Of a stretch of 34,876 bases of DNA, positions 21,217-32,880 are shown piece after piece (position 1 is the first letter of the stretch; the number at the start of each line of letters is the position of its first letter). Under the pieces are notes generated by a model. The model searched no databases. It was not told the origin of the DNA and worked only from the letters and a program-made list of their open reading frames with translations. Made by a program: the position numbers and the translations under genes. Source of the stretch: Tulasnella sp. 424. Lineage: Eukaryota > Basidiomycota > Agaricomycetes > Cantharellales > Tulasnellaceae. Location: the NCBI GenBank assembly GCA_019633425.1, contig WSUB01000282.1:1-34876 (forward strand). The letters run 5' to 3'.

Positions 21217-22467
21217 TTTGTATTTCCCGACTGGTGATGAGGAATCCGAGGTGATGTCTTGGCCGCTCTGTTGGGCGCTTGGAAGTGAAGAGAAATTTCA
21301 AGGTGAGGAACACGGTCCAAATGCGGAAACTCTTATGTTCGCTGACAAACGTTCTACCAGCTTGGACTCCGTCATCGTCCTAGAGCATCTCTCGCCGATT
21401 GAGCGATTATTCCAACTCCCTATCAAGAGGTACGGAAATATTCGTTGATCCTATTCTATATCTGTAACTAGCACAGAAGATGGGAACGTCAGAACAAGGT
21501 ATAGAGCTTCACTTGTCAATGTTTCCTTAATTACTCTAGCCCGCCCTTACTGTGAATATATCGGTTGGCCTAGAGCCTCCTTTTCTTGCAGCCCTGCAAT
21601 AGAAATCGCCTCATGAAGAGATATAGTGCTCAGGATCGATGTGGATGGATCCTCCTCTCATCCAGCATGCTGGCTTGGAGCTCAGAGTTCTAGAAGCAAT
21701 CCTCGGTCCCGATCGGCTGGGAACGCACAAAGTTAACCATTCAAAAGGTCGAGACTCCTCGCGCTGGAACTCGCTAAATTAGCGTGGTGAACAAGAAGAG
21801 GTCGAGATTGGTCCTTTGTTCCCTGCAGTGCGTCTCAGCAGTCGTCATGGATTGCGTAGATAAGCGGAAGAGACACGAACGGGATGCCGGATCCTGAACG
21901 TGTGTGCAAGGCGAACTTGGGTGGGTTAATGGAACCTTCCGCACATATGTAGACCTTTGAGGTGAAGGTCAACGACGCCGTCGGGGATTGGGATGATCAA
22001 TTGACGAAGATGGGTCTTCAGCTAGGCTCTAGCTATGGCGACAAGATGAGTCATGCAAATACGGTCGGGGATGCCCGCCTTGCCCCCTTCGATTTCGCAG
22101 GTTTGCGACATGCTGACCTTCCTCCCCAACGGGTTGGTCGGGCCCCCTTGGCCAGTCCACCCGTCGGTATGCTCGGCATATTATCAAGTAAACCGAAAAT
22201 GGCTCAAAAAATTGCTGAGCGTCTGGTGCAGTGGTGAAGACAAGTTACATCGGGATCCGAGAGGGCAAGTGACTTGCCGAGGAGGCTAAACGAAAGTGCT
22301 GGGGATATTTCTAGTTTGGTAATGGAACGTGGTTTATTTGTCAGGGCTTTTCTCTGCCCCAAGCACGCGTTCGCAGTCCAGAACTTCACTCCCTTTCCTC
22401 TTTCTCCTTCTCTTCTACCCATCAACAGTCTCTCCTTTTCCCGTTATACTCCTACTACTCGGAGAGG
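21217..22467. other. Divergent intergenic promoter region
   Basis: About 1.25 kb between the starts of UTP6 (-) and the SPT23/MGA2-like gene (+). It should hold both promoters and a long 5' leader. Open frames here lack splice support or similarity. A pyrimidine-rich tract near its right end is listed separately. Confidence 0.5.
22381..22442 (+). promoter_or_regulatory. CT-rich tract upstream of the SPT23/MGA2-like gene
   Basis: A pyrimidine-rich run of about 60 bases lies just before the ATG at 22468. Such CT-rich blocks commonly mark transcription start regions of fungal genes. The tract is seen; the role is inferred. Confidence 0.4.
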
Positions 22468-25400
22468 ATGGCAGCTACAATCCCTCGACCAAGGTCTACA
22501 TCGCCACAGTCATCCGGCGACTCCCCAACTACCTCCCATTCCTCACCCGCAAGCTCAGACTTTCAGTCACCAGACAACGGTTTAAGCCGCTCTCCACCTG
22601 CCAGTGACCGGCTATACAACTCTCCTTCTCACCTGAAACTCAGTCCAGGAGCTTCCAACCACATATGGAACGCAAGCGGTGGAATGGATTTCGGATACCC
22701 TCCCTTACTCGCTGGAGAAAGACATGCTGGCGACCTCTTGGACTTGCTCAAGTCCGACGAGGACCAGGACGGCCTTAGCATGATGGGTTTCACCCGCAAC
22801 GAGTCGTATGAGTGAGTGGGGGACCTATTCCTCGGTCCAGTCGACATTACAATTATCTTGCTTGTCGCTTAAACCGTTACGACCCGTGACACTTTGCCCC
22901 TACGTAGCCCCACCCCAATGTCGGTGATATCACCTCAAGCTATGTACTTACAACATACTTCTCAACACAACACGGCACTCCACCCAAACAAGAATGGCGG
23001 ATCGTTTGCTGTCAATGAAGCGCCGGAACCTACCGCGCACGGTATTTCGCAATCTTATTCGGGCGCAACCGCAGGTGCCTTTCAATCTCAGGAGGTTGGC
23101 CCAACCATGTCAAGACTACCTACAACATTCGAAATGCAAGATCCGAATAGTAGTTCGGTTGCATCGGCGCCAACAACCTCCCAGGGCGCCCAGTCTATGG
23201 CATCGCCTCCGCCTGTCGATCCTATCTTCCCGCCCAAGAGCTCATGCTCAAAGTAAGACCATATAATTACAAATTCCACTTGTAACTGACCTCGCAACCT
23301 ATTGCAGCTTGCATATCCTCGTCCCTAATTTACCAGAACGTGGTGCCAAGTCTCGCGTGGAAACCCAAATAAAGATCGACATTGAACTGTCAATGTTGGT
23401 TCCGGATCCAGGGGCATCATCTTCACAAGTATATCGGCCTGTCGGGTCATGGAAATGGTTGAGGCTGAGCAAAGGGGCTTCGACAAAACGACGAGCGAAG
23501 AAAGACGTCAAACAAGGTAAGACAGCTTGTCCACTTGGCATAGAATGTCTTGAATAGCTGACTCTTTCTTTTCTAAGAATCCATAGCCGCGGACACGTTG
23601 TATCTCGCCACTGAGGTGTATTGTGCAACCGCACCACACCCTCGGGTCCACGCATGCTCGAGTTGTATCGGCCGCGAAGTGAAGAAGAACGAGCGCAAGA
23701 AAGCGACCCGAGTCCGACCTGTGCCAGAGGACTCTTCCGACGACGAGGCCAGCCGTGTCCCGCAGATCGTTGTCGACCAGATCAGAGCAGCTGAAAGAGA
23801 GGAAGACGATGGTAGTCGCATCGTCCTCTTCAACTGCCCCGATTTGATGGAGTTTAACACCGGACGAGCCAGTCTACCGGTCAGAGTTACGTGCTACTGC
23901 AGGCATCATCGAGAGAAAGTCGGTTTCCGGTGAGCAGAATAAAGCCTCTCCTTTTGAATTACCGCTGATGTTCTCCTCAGGATTCTACTAACGCTACGCG
24001 ATTCTCTTGGACGGATCGTTGGCCAGGGCTACACGCCGCCAATAATGATTACCGATGATCACAAGTCCACCCAGAAGAGCATGGCGGCAGAGGAGGAAGA
24101 GGCAGATGCCAGGGCTCAAGCCGGAGAGCCTCTTCAGAAGAGGAAGAGGAAGGCGAAGCGAGAGTTTGAACGGGATGGAGATGCAATGCTGGATATCCCT
24201 TCGCTAGAGGAAGCCGACGAAGACGATGGATCCGGGAGGACAAAGCGGAAGCTAAACAAAGGTGCCGTTCCTGGAGGGCGCAAGCCGTCCAGTGGCGTTG
24301 GCTTCAAACCTAGCTCAAAGACCGGATACACCAGTGGAAGATCTTCTCGACTGGGAACACCTTCGCGGAGATCGTCACCTTCACTCGCGTCGAGGAGTTT
24401 CACCCAACCCTCCCCAGTCTCGCCGTATGCGACGATGCAGACACCACAGGGCCCCCCTGGCGCATTGCAATCCGCTGCTCAGCTCCCTCCACATTTCGAC
24501 TTCAATGCGATGGCGGCAGCAGTGGGAGCCACGTCTCCTGCCGATTCGTCAAACATGCACTCCATGGAGCAATCGGAAGGTCCATCTGCGGAAGCCTTGC
24601 TAGCGGCTTACGAGGGTGTATCCACTCAGGATACCGATCTTTCAGGAATGCCTCTTCATTCGGGTCAGCGGCAACCATCAGGCGTCGACCTCCTCACCTC
24701 TCCCTTCTCTCCATACCAACAATATCCCGCCTCTTCTCCCTCGGCAGCCGTCACAGCACCAACCTCACCTCTGAACGGCTCACATGCATTGGGATCTCCA
24801 ACGATACTCGATCCTTCGCTTAGTATGCTCGCAGGATCGTTGTTGGCTACGAACCTCTTCCAAGTTTCCCATATGAACACCTCGGCGAGTCCCGTGCCTT
24901 CTCAAGGAAGGGGCATGGGCGCCTTGACCCAAGCTCCGACTTCCGCAACCGACCCCAGTGCATTCCAAACCGTTCCTCCTCCGGTCATCCATCGCCTTAT
25001 TCCGAATCACGGGCCGATGCGGGGAGGGATTGAGATCACGATTTTGGGCTCGAACTTTGCGTCCAACTTGCAGTGCACCTTTGGCGACATCGTTTCGTCT
25101 CAGACGACGATGTGGAGCGAGAACACGATCGTGTGCCTGCTGCCAGCGAGTCCGTCTCCCGGACCTGTTGTGGTGTGGTTCAAAGACGTTCCACTGGAAG
25201 TCAATACAATGGGACTTACTGCAGGAAATGGAGTGGATGCTCAGTTCGGCCTTAATCCTGGAAACAGTCTGCAGTTCTTCACTTACACTGACGAGGCAGA
25301 CCGAGCTTTGTGAGTTTGTGGCCTTCAACATTGGACGACTCACAACTAACACTTGTCTTCGCGTAGGATGGAGCTCGCGCTACAGGTTGTGGGACTCAAG

Positions 25401-27186
25401 ATGACTGGTAGGATTGGACAAGCCAAGGACATCGCCATGCGGATTGTCTCAAACAACACCGGAATGGACATGAGTGGAGGACTCGGCGGCGGAGGCGGTA
25501 TCGCTGGTGGGAGCCAGTTGGCTGACGTCCTCGCCAGTAGTCTCACAGCACACCGAACTCCTGCGACGTCTAGGCGCGGCTCCTCTGCGGATCTAGTCGG
25601 CGAAGCAGCGGAACAAGGAGCCAGTCGAGACTTCCAATCCTCCATTATCTCACTCCTGTCGGTCGCCGACGCGGACATGGACGAAGAAGTGCCGACCTCC
25701 ATCCCACTAGAGGACGCTATGACGCTCTCCAACTCCGAGGGGCAAACGCTACTTCATCTGGCCGCGATCCTCGGGTTCCACCGTCTCATCAAGTGGCTCC
25801 TCGAGAGGGGTGCAGACGTAGATGCCAGAGACAAGAATGGCTTTACGACGTTGCATTTCGCGGCTTCTTCCGGCCGACTGGCTTGCGCAAGACTTCTGCT
25901 TGAAGCCGGAGCTGATCTCGAAGTTGTAGAGGGACGCGGTCGCAGTGCGAGACAGCTGGCGCACCTCTATGATCAGCCAGATGTCGAAGCCCTGCTGGAT
26001 GGGTTTGAGAGTCGAAGCGAGTCACCGGTCGAAGAAGATTATGAAGGCGACGCTGGGGTCAGTGGTAGCGGAGAAGATGAAGAAGCGTCTGTTGAAGAAG
26101 ACGACAGAGTTTGGATGGGCCGAAAGGACGCTGCGCCTCCATCCAAGCTGACTCCCCCTGCTTCCGACTCTGCCACGCCACGCTCGCACGGGCCTTCGCG
26201 TATCCAAAGCGCCTTGCCCTCGAGAACAGGAAGCTCCGCCGCTTTCGGCGAGCTTCAGTCTCAGCCTCGCGCGGAGTCCGATCTTTACTCTTCCAGTGAT
26301 GAAGGCGACGTTGCCCAGGGACCAGAGCGGACAACGAAGAATCACCGCCGTGTAGCAGGGCCCGTCTTGCAAGATCCAGAACCTCGTCCAAACAAGAAGG
26401 CGGACCGCCCAGCATCCTGGATCCATCGATACCTCCCCCCACCTCCCGCAATCATGCCCGATTGGAACTTCCCCAACGTCCAGATGCCCGGAATTATGGC
26501 CTTCCCCAACGTCCAGATGCCCGGAATTATGGCCTTCCCCGTGCAGGTTCCGTGGCCCGCATCCTTCAATTGGCAAGGGAATCAGTCCGACGAGAAAGCG
26601 CCGAGAACGTACTACGACCTGAGCAACTGGAGGAACTGGTATGGTAACGCTGCTATCGGTTGGCGATCGGAGAAGGCAGCTCGTGGACCTGAAGTGCCTC
26701 CTGTCCCGATGTACGCGCCTAGTGCGGACGAAGTTGCTGAACCAGTCGCGTATGAGGAGCCAAATCCTCAATCGACTTCAGCCGGTGGCTCAGGCGCTTC
26801 AAAGGCCGTGATCCGTGCTAAACTGGCGAGGCGTCTTGGTGCGGATGGAGGCCATGTAACCGACAAGGAAGTTCAAGCCTACACTCACTACTCTCAGAAG
26901 ATGAGGAGATTGAAACGTGGGTCTATTTCTTTCCCTTGCTTGTGCGCGAGATACCGTTTACTGATGTGACGCGTTTTCAGAGGATCGCATGCTCTTCCTA
27001 TTCTGGCTCCCCATTCTGCTAAGTGAGACAGAGAACGGCAATAACCCTTCTTCGAGGTTACTAACGTCGTCTGTCTCTACAGTTGTGATTGCATGGGGAC
27101 TGTACGAGTCCCTACCTGTGGCGTTTGGAGCGTTGAAGACAAGCATACACCACTTGATACCCTTCCGTGATCCCCTACACGCATAA
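22468..27186 (+). CDS. SPT23/MGA2-like ER-tethered transcription regulator
   Basis: Eight exons: 22468-22811, 22908-23252, 23308-23516, 23578-23929, 23981-25309, 25367-26916, 26981-27022, 27083-27186, giving 1424 residues. Order: Ser/Pro-rich N-terminus; the MGA2/SPT23 conserved region (about 230-445, with LHILVPNLPERGAKSRVETQ, Cys-containing HACSSCIGREVKKNERKK, LRDSLGRIVGQGYTPPIMI); an acidic/basic linker with a likely nuclear signal (QKRKRKAKRE); an IPT/TIG domain (about 750-850, VIHRLIPNHGPMRGGIEITI); two ankyrin repeats (about 980-1057, EGQTLLHLAAILGFHRLIKW and NGFTTLHFAASSGRLACARL); and a single C-terminal transmembrane helix (MLFLFWLPILL, then IVIAWG). In yeast, these factors are released from the ER by proteasome processing and activate fatty-acid desaturase genes. 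In other fungi, relatives act in hypoxia and lipid control. A perfect 33-base in-frame duplication lies at 26468-26533. The tail helix is built from two small exons. Confidence 0.9.
26468..26533 (+). repeat. Perfect 33-bp tandem duplication within the SPT23/MGA2-like gene
   Basis: Two identical 33-base units, 26468-26500 and 26501-26533, duplicate 11 codons in frame (FPNVQMPGIMA twice). They are in the linker between the ankyrin repeats and the transmembrane helix. Perfect identity at the base level points to a recent event. Confidence 0.95.
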
Positions 27187-27735
27187 TTGTAATGTTTTTC
27201 TCGTGAGCTCGTATTTCTGTTCATTCGATCGTTGCTGTACTGTGCTGGACATTGTAATCTTTTAATATCTCGTTATGCTTGCTTAACAACATATAGACGG
27301 TGTCGGTTTGTCTCTGATGTGCGCCGCGGTCCAGGACATATCCTGCAGACAGTCACAGTGCTAGAGGGGTTGGTGCCCTTTCCGCGTGTTCGTGAAGACC
27401 ATCCCCGATTCCCTCAACAGCAGGAACCGAATAGGGATTAGTGTGACTCCGGTCAACTTCCACCTGAAGCCTTAGAGGTGCAAGTCAAGTTTGAATCCAC
27501 CGTTACATCGAGCCATCACATGGTCAATTCGGGTCGCCGCCGAAATCATCAAAAGTACGGAAAGGAGAAAACACAGGATGGACGTTTCCAGATTATGCTG
27601 CCTTCAAAGCAAGCACTGTCGCGGTAGGATGACGTTGTTGATTACGTAAACGCCGAATTCACTGCTGCTCTGGGCATCTCTCCCTCTTCTCCATCTCATC
27701 GTCAACGTCAGCAATCCCCCAGTATCTGACTCGAA
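27187..27735. other. Intergenic region
   Basis: About 550 bases between the SPT23/MGA2-like stop and the deaminase start, both on the plus strand. It ends in a CT-rich block before the ATG at 27736. I see no coding exon or repeat. Confidence 0.5.
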
Positions 27736-30252
27736 ATGGTTTCACAAGTCTCTCCAAACGAGAAACGCTTCATTGCCACTGAACAGGGTGTCAAGGAGGC
27801 ATCTGAACTCTCTGCCCCACCTGATGAGAACGAGCTCCTTATCCGGTCCCTTAGCACCTTGCTACACCATATACATCCCCAAGTTCGAAGACAAGTATCT
27901 CGAGAAAAAGACAAAGAAAACTCCCAGAGAGATACTCTCGATCGACTAGCTACTCTCTTTCTTCGCCGAGGAGGAACCGACGTTGCTGCCCTTACAGCAG
28001 ACCGGGGGCCAAAGGGCAACAAACTGGTCGCGATTCACGCGTCTGACTCAGTCCTATCCGTGGTAGAAAACTTCGCGAAAAGGTAGGTAAAGTCTGGAAG
28101 GTTGCAATCGACGCGTCAAACGAGATCCCCTCATCGTATCAACAGGGACGAGCACATCCAAGTTTCGCACCGGAACAAGATTATTTTGAAAGAGCTGCAA
28201 ACCAATCTATTCTCCTTTGGCCTCAGATAGTGAGTGTTTAATACTCACTGACTCACGGATAGCTCCTGCCTAATCACCATCCCAGCGGGTACGACACGCC
28301 AAGTTTAACTCCCGTAGTTCACGCGGCACAACTTTGCGACCTCATCATGGCCGTCCACCGCATTAGTAAAACATTGCCCAACACCCGTGGGGACGCTGTC
28401 TTACGCACCAAAGAGGTCAAGCGGCTTTGCCGCTACGTCTACTTTTACAGTCTTGACAAAGTCTCTACGAGGTTAAAGTTGCCAGCGTCTCAAAACTCTC
28501 TATCCTGCTTCGACATGTTCGTCGAAACGTCTGAAAATATAACCGTCAAGCCAAAACTTCAGCCACACAATATACCCGAAACTATTGAGATCTATACGTT
28601 AGAAGACATCTCATCACTCGCCTTCGAAGGCCGGCCCCGTGGTTGGATTTACAAAATCTGGAAGCATGACGAACGGTGGCTACTCCCCCTTATCGGAGAA
28701 GACGCATCAAGTGAAGGCGCGACGGTCGTCCAAGATAATGGTGTTCATCACATCGATCTCACGAGAGATCGTGCCTGGTCTCTTCTTAAATTCTTCCTGG
28801 ATACGTTAGAGAGCTTAAGAGAGGCGACCCACCACATCATTAACCACCGCGGGACGGAGGACGCGGCGAAGTATAGAGATAAGAGCAGGAAGCTACGCTT
28901 CAAGCGGGCCCTTGACGACATATCGAAGGCCATGCGTCGGATTTCAAAACTGACATATCTGACACCCTCTTTTTGGCGAGCAATGTACTCCGTCGAATCA
29001 ACGCTATGTCTACACCTCGTGAGCCCATAATTCTTTTTTTTTGGGATTAAAAAAGAAATACCTATATGAGAAATAGATCAGGGCCCAAAGGCTTAGCAGG
29101 AGGGGCTCGGCGCAATCCGGTCACGATAAAAAGCCTATCCAAGCTGTCGAGAAAGCTACTCAACGAGCCTCTATGGACACTCTCAGGATTCACCGAGAAG
29201 CCGAAATGATTGGCATTGCCACAGACTCTTGCGTCAGTGCGCGATGTGGGGTAATCGTCGATCGGGTTCGACACTGGTTAAAATTTTTGTCTGGGTGGGA
29301 CAAGGCAGTGGAAGACCTAGCTATGGGTCGGGCGATCCACGAGCTGCTCGATTTAGGCTTACACATCGACGTCTACGAAGTAAAACTCCCCAGAAACAAG
29401 GACCAACAGGCGACGCTTGATTCCACACTCGACCCCAGCTGAAACAAAATCTGAATCGCGACCAGCAACTGAAGCTTCTCTGTGAAGCTGCTGCGAGGAA
29501 CAAAGGCCATTCCACTCCGTCTCAAGATATCTTACTCGGGATGACAACCCCTGAAGGGGTCAACGAATGCTTACGCAAATGGCCAGAGTCGTTTGTGGGA
29601 CAGCTTCATTGTGAGTCTATCTTAGGACTTATGCTCTTCGAATTGAAGGTCTGTAACCTCTTCTTGGTTTTCAAAATAAGTATGACCTGACTGGCTTCTT
29701 CCGTTTACATTACAGGCAATGAGGGCCCGAATGGGGGTGACCAAACTTTGTTGCGCTGGTTGTGTTGCCTTCCTTGAAGCTCTCGGTTTCAAGAAGGACG
29801 CACGAATACAACACGGACAAGTATTTCCATGGACCCCACCCCAAGGAACCCCTCAGGATATCAAGGAAAAGCTCGTGCAGTGCTTGGCGCAGCACGTTGC
29901 GGACTATTTGGACATGGTGGCCGATGTCAAGATTGAAGAGATTGATCGCGAGTCTATGGAGGAGCAGACGCCTTCGGGATCGGAAGCTGGAAGCGAGTCT
30001 GAACCCTCCAGCGACCACGAGTCGGACAGCTCTGAAGACGTCACCGAAAACCACGATGACCATGTTAGCCTTGATGACCAGGACGACCTCGATGGTCATG
30101 AGGACGACAGCGAATCTGAGGTCGAGGACAATGAAGTCGCTGACGAAGACTTGAGGGAAGTGGAGGAGGAAATCGACGCGGAAGACGAGAGCCCACGTCC
30201 AAGCACTCATTCTCATCCGGCTCGTCCCAGCTGTACTTCGGCACTTCACTAA
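27736..30252 (+). CDS. OTT_1508-like nucleic acid/nucleotide deaminase
   Basis: Six exons: 27736-28082, 28146-28229, 28286-29018, 29077-29379, 29439-29648, 29716-30252, all GT-AG and in phase, giving 737 residues. The first 540 or so residues are helical and family-specific. The deaminase core follows: FVGQLHCESILGLML with the metal/proton motif H-C-E (about 546-548), then MGVTKLCCAGCVAFLEALG with the C-x-x-C zinc pair (C572 and C575; an extra C571 takes the place of the usual Pro). This pairing, with the GVTK/GVSK lead-in, is that of the OTT_1508-like deaminases, which are expanded in basidiomycetes. The end of the protein (about 640-737) is a very acidic disordered tail (EDDSESEVEDNEVADEDL). 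The substrate is unknown for the family. Editing, mutagenic defence or nucleotide metabolism are all possible. Confidence 0.75.
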
Positions 30253-30898
30253 TGCAGCTCTCTCTTAATACAGTCCCAATAATGTAATACTCATCCCGGG
30301 TTCAATTTTGATAAACAAGCATGAACGACATCGCTAAGCCAGGTAAGAAGAGGTAAAAGGAACCGGAGGCAAGACCAAGAGCTATCATCCCACCATCCAC
30401 CCCAAAAAGGGAAAGTTCAAATGAGATTAAACTCGAATCAAGCTTCCAGTGGTGCCCATTTGGGGTATTAGCCCAGTGTCAGTCCTTTGACCAGCTGTAT
30501 GAAGCCCCAAGAGTCCCAGGAAGCCCTCCTATATTCTGAAATCTGAGGTGGGGTTTCAACGTTAGGTGGAGGGGTTTCAGCGTTGGTGGAGGGTTTTCAG
30601 CGTTAGGTGGAGGGGTTTCAGCGTTAGGTGGAGGGGCGCCGTGCGACAGCGGAGTTTGACCTATTTCTGGCGTACCGTAAGCGGCTTACTGGCCGGGCCC
30701 CTGCTGCGGGGGCCATGCCCTGGCTTCACTTCTACGTGGGTTTCCCTAATCGTCCAGCACAACAATGATATAAGAGTCGAAGAGTTGAACGCTTCCTGGT
30801 CGCATCCAATTCCTAACATCCATCCGCTACTACAACACCAACTTTTCGCGCACATCCCTTTCACCTCACATCGCCAACACCGACTCCCCTAAAAGAAG
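30253..30898. other. Intergenic region with minisatellite
   Basis: About 650 bases between the deaminase stop and the NmrA-like start, both on the plus strand. Apart from a four-unit tandem repeat (listed separately), I see nothing coding. It should hold the promoter of the NmrA-like gene. Confidence 0.5.
30550..30632 (+). repeat. Four-unit 21-bp minisatellite
   Basis: Four head-to-tail copies of about 21 bases, consensus GGGGTTTCAGCGTTAGGTGG plus A: 30550-30570, 30571-30590 (one base shorter), 30591-30611 and 30612-30632. They differ by one or two bases each. They lie about 270 bases upstream of the NmrA-like start. Confidence 0.9.
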
Positions 30899-32006
30899 AT
30901 GTCCTACAACCGCCTTGCAGTCTATAGCCATCGTGGCTGGGCGAGCTCAGCCATTGTTGACGCTTTGGCAAAGTCTGGTGCACCTCTGAAAGTGATTCAC
31001 CGACCCGGATCGGACCTTTCTTCCCTTCCTTCCTCTGTTACGACCGCCGAGGTCGATATCAAGGATGAAGCTGCGTTGGCTGCGGCTTTGCAGGATATCG
31101 ACATTATGATGTGAGCGATTTCTTTGTTTTGGCGAGAATCTTATGACGATGTTGATCCTGTTCTATACTTGCCGCAGATCCCTCGTCGGCCAGCCTGACA
31201 CCGCTCTTCAGCACCATATGATCGCTGGGATTAAGAGCTCGCCTGTCAAGCTGTTCAGTCCTTCGAACCTTGGGTTGCTGTTCGAGGAAGAAGCGATGGT
31301 AATCCCTGTCGTTAAGGCAAAACTTGGAGTTGAACAGGCTGCCAAAGAGGCTGGTATTCCTACCACCTCGATCATGCCGAACAGCTTTGCTGAATCCGGT
31401 CTGGATGCTCCGTACGTATACCCCCCGTCAGCCCACTGCACTGGCTGTCACTAACCGGATACACGCTCTATCCTTAGGTTGAAAGGGATCGATATGGAGA
31501 ACAACCGAGTCATGTTGACAGGTGACTCTGCCACCTACCCGACCAACTTCTGGTAAGTAGACTGCCTTCGTTTCTTTGTCAATACCTGCTCACGTCAAGT
31601 CTTCGTATGTAGCACCCGCCCCTACGTCGCGGCTGCGTATGCTTCCATCTTCGCCCAGACTCCAATCGACCAGCTCGCCAACAGGCACATTGCCCTCACC
31701 GAGCTGACGCCCACTGGCAACGAGATCATTGCCGCCATGACCGCCAAGTTTGGTACCGCTCCCGAGATCAAGCACAGCACCGTAGAGTCCTTGACTCCTA
31801 TCATACAGTCCGGAGCGCCATGGTCTCTGGCTGCGTATTGCCGCAAGATCTGGGGGACTGGAAAGATCCCTGAGATGATGGGTACAGATGTCTGGGAGGT
31901 GCCGGGTTACAAAAAGGCGACGCTTCATGAGCTTGTTGTCGAGGGAAAGCTTGTGCCTTACAAGCGATTGCCACAGTTCTTCCTGGACGAGTTGAACAAG
32001 ATGTAG
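30899..32006 (+). CDS. NmrA-like NAD(P)-binding protein / reductase
   Basis: Four exons: 30899-31110, 31178-31411, 31478-31552, 31613-32006, giving 304 residues. The fold is that of the atypical short-chain dehydrogenases of the NmrA/isoflavone-reductase type: N-terminal Rossmann unit ([20 protein letters not shown]), cofactor-choice strand with [32 protein letters not shown], then [15 protein letters not shown] and [17 protein letters not shown]. The C-terminal substrate half ends in [15 protein letters not shown]. Length is normal. The glycine-rich loop is unusual: the family has GATGxxG, but here the position reads SHRGWAS, so cofactor binding may be weakened. Such proteins act as redox sensors, negative regulators or small-molecule reductases; substrate cannot be read from the sequence. 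Confidence 0.85.
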
Positions 32007-32204
32007 ACTCTGCTTCGCTGTCCTGGGATGTTATGTGCCCATGAATGGATGGATACAATGCTGTATGCCTCTAGCCCATCTTGAAGTACTGTGAGGAAAA
32101 TATAATTAGCAGCGTCCTGATCGATAGATAGCCGTCCGCACTCACCAAACTCGCCGCAAAGACAACGGGTGGGAGATTCGAAGGGTAGAATTCCCAGCAA
32201 TAGC

Positions 32205-32880
32205 TGCTCATTGTCCCTCTTCATCAGATTCTGCGCCTCCTCCATCTTTTCAAACAGCTCGCGATCCCCGATAACCTTGGCAGCGTCTCTGACCTCCCTA
32301 CACGTCTCGTCCAGCCTCGTAATCACTCGCACAATCTTCCCCTCAGGCACGTCCGTCAAATCAGTGATCTGGTCAAACGGCTTACCACGAGCCGATTCAC
32401 AAATACCTCCACAAGCCCCGGCTTGAACTTGGACTGGAACTCGTCATGGGAGACTTTGCAAGAGTCCTGGACGCGCTCCAAACGGTCAGCGATGTCGTAG
32501 ATGACGCCGAGTCCCTGTAATGATAATAATCTGAGGCTTGACCTTACTGACGCGCACCTCCTGGATGTTTTCCGGAATAACAGGCACCGATTGAGTCGTC
32601 TCCACAAACACAAAGACCGAGGGCAACGCGACCACCTCAGCAACAGTGTAATGAGCCAACGTGTTCTCCAAGATGAGCTCTGTTAATCCAAGCTCGTTGG
32701 AGGAGTTGATCCAGGGTTTGAAATCGGTATCAGTAATTGAACTCCAACACAACCGAGACGAAGGGCGCACTCACCTCATAGGCGACACGACCCTTCAGCA
32801 AGACAGTATAGTTCCCGTCGATGAACTTCAGCTGCTTAAGCACATCCACCCTCTGCTCGTCAAAGCTCACTGGCAAGTTC
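32205..32880 (-). pseudogene. SKI2 RNA helicase, broken 3' end
   Basis: Blocks match the C-terminal part of SKI2, the helicase of the cytoplasmic Ski/exosome pathway, in order on the minus strand: DEQRVDVLKQLKFIDGNYTV and LLKGRVAYE, INSSNELGLTELILENT, AEVVALPSVFVFVETTQSVP, GVIYDIADRLERVQDSCKV, and [20 protein letters not shown] to LMKRD. Damage: the acceptor before INSSNEL reads GG (32711-32712), not AG; the frame changes near the end of the PENIQE block and again near 32410, where GLVEV passes out of frame relative to GKPFDQI; and the expected C-terminal ending after KRD is lost. The helicase core is missing. An intron donor (GTGAGT at 32774) persists, so it is a DNA-level copy. I considered MTR4, but the wording fits SKI2 better. 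Confidence 0.82.

Noticed and set aside
21962..22237. Plus-strand open frame upstream of the SPT23/MGA2-like gene
   Set aside because: It starts without an ATG, has no similarity and most likely lies in the 5' leader or promoter.
24780..25352. Minus-strand open frame of 190 codons
   Set aside because: It is antisense to the IPT/TIG-encoding exon and has no recognisable motif.
26022..26771. Minus-strand open frame of 249 codons
   Set aside because: It lies wholly inside a coding exon of the SPT23/MGA2-like gene, has no family resemblance and reads as an antisense shadow.
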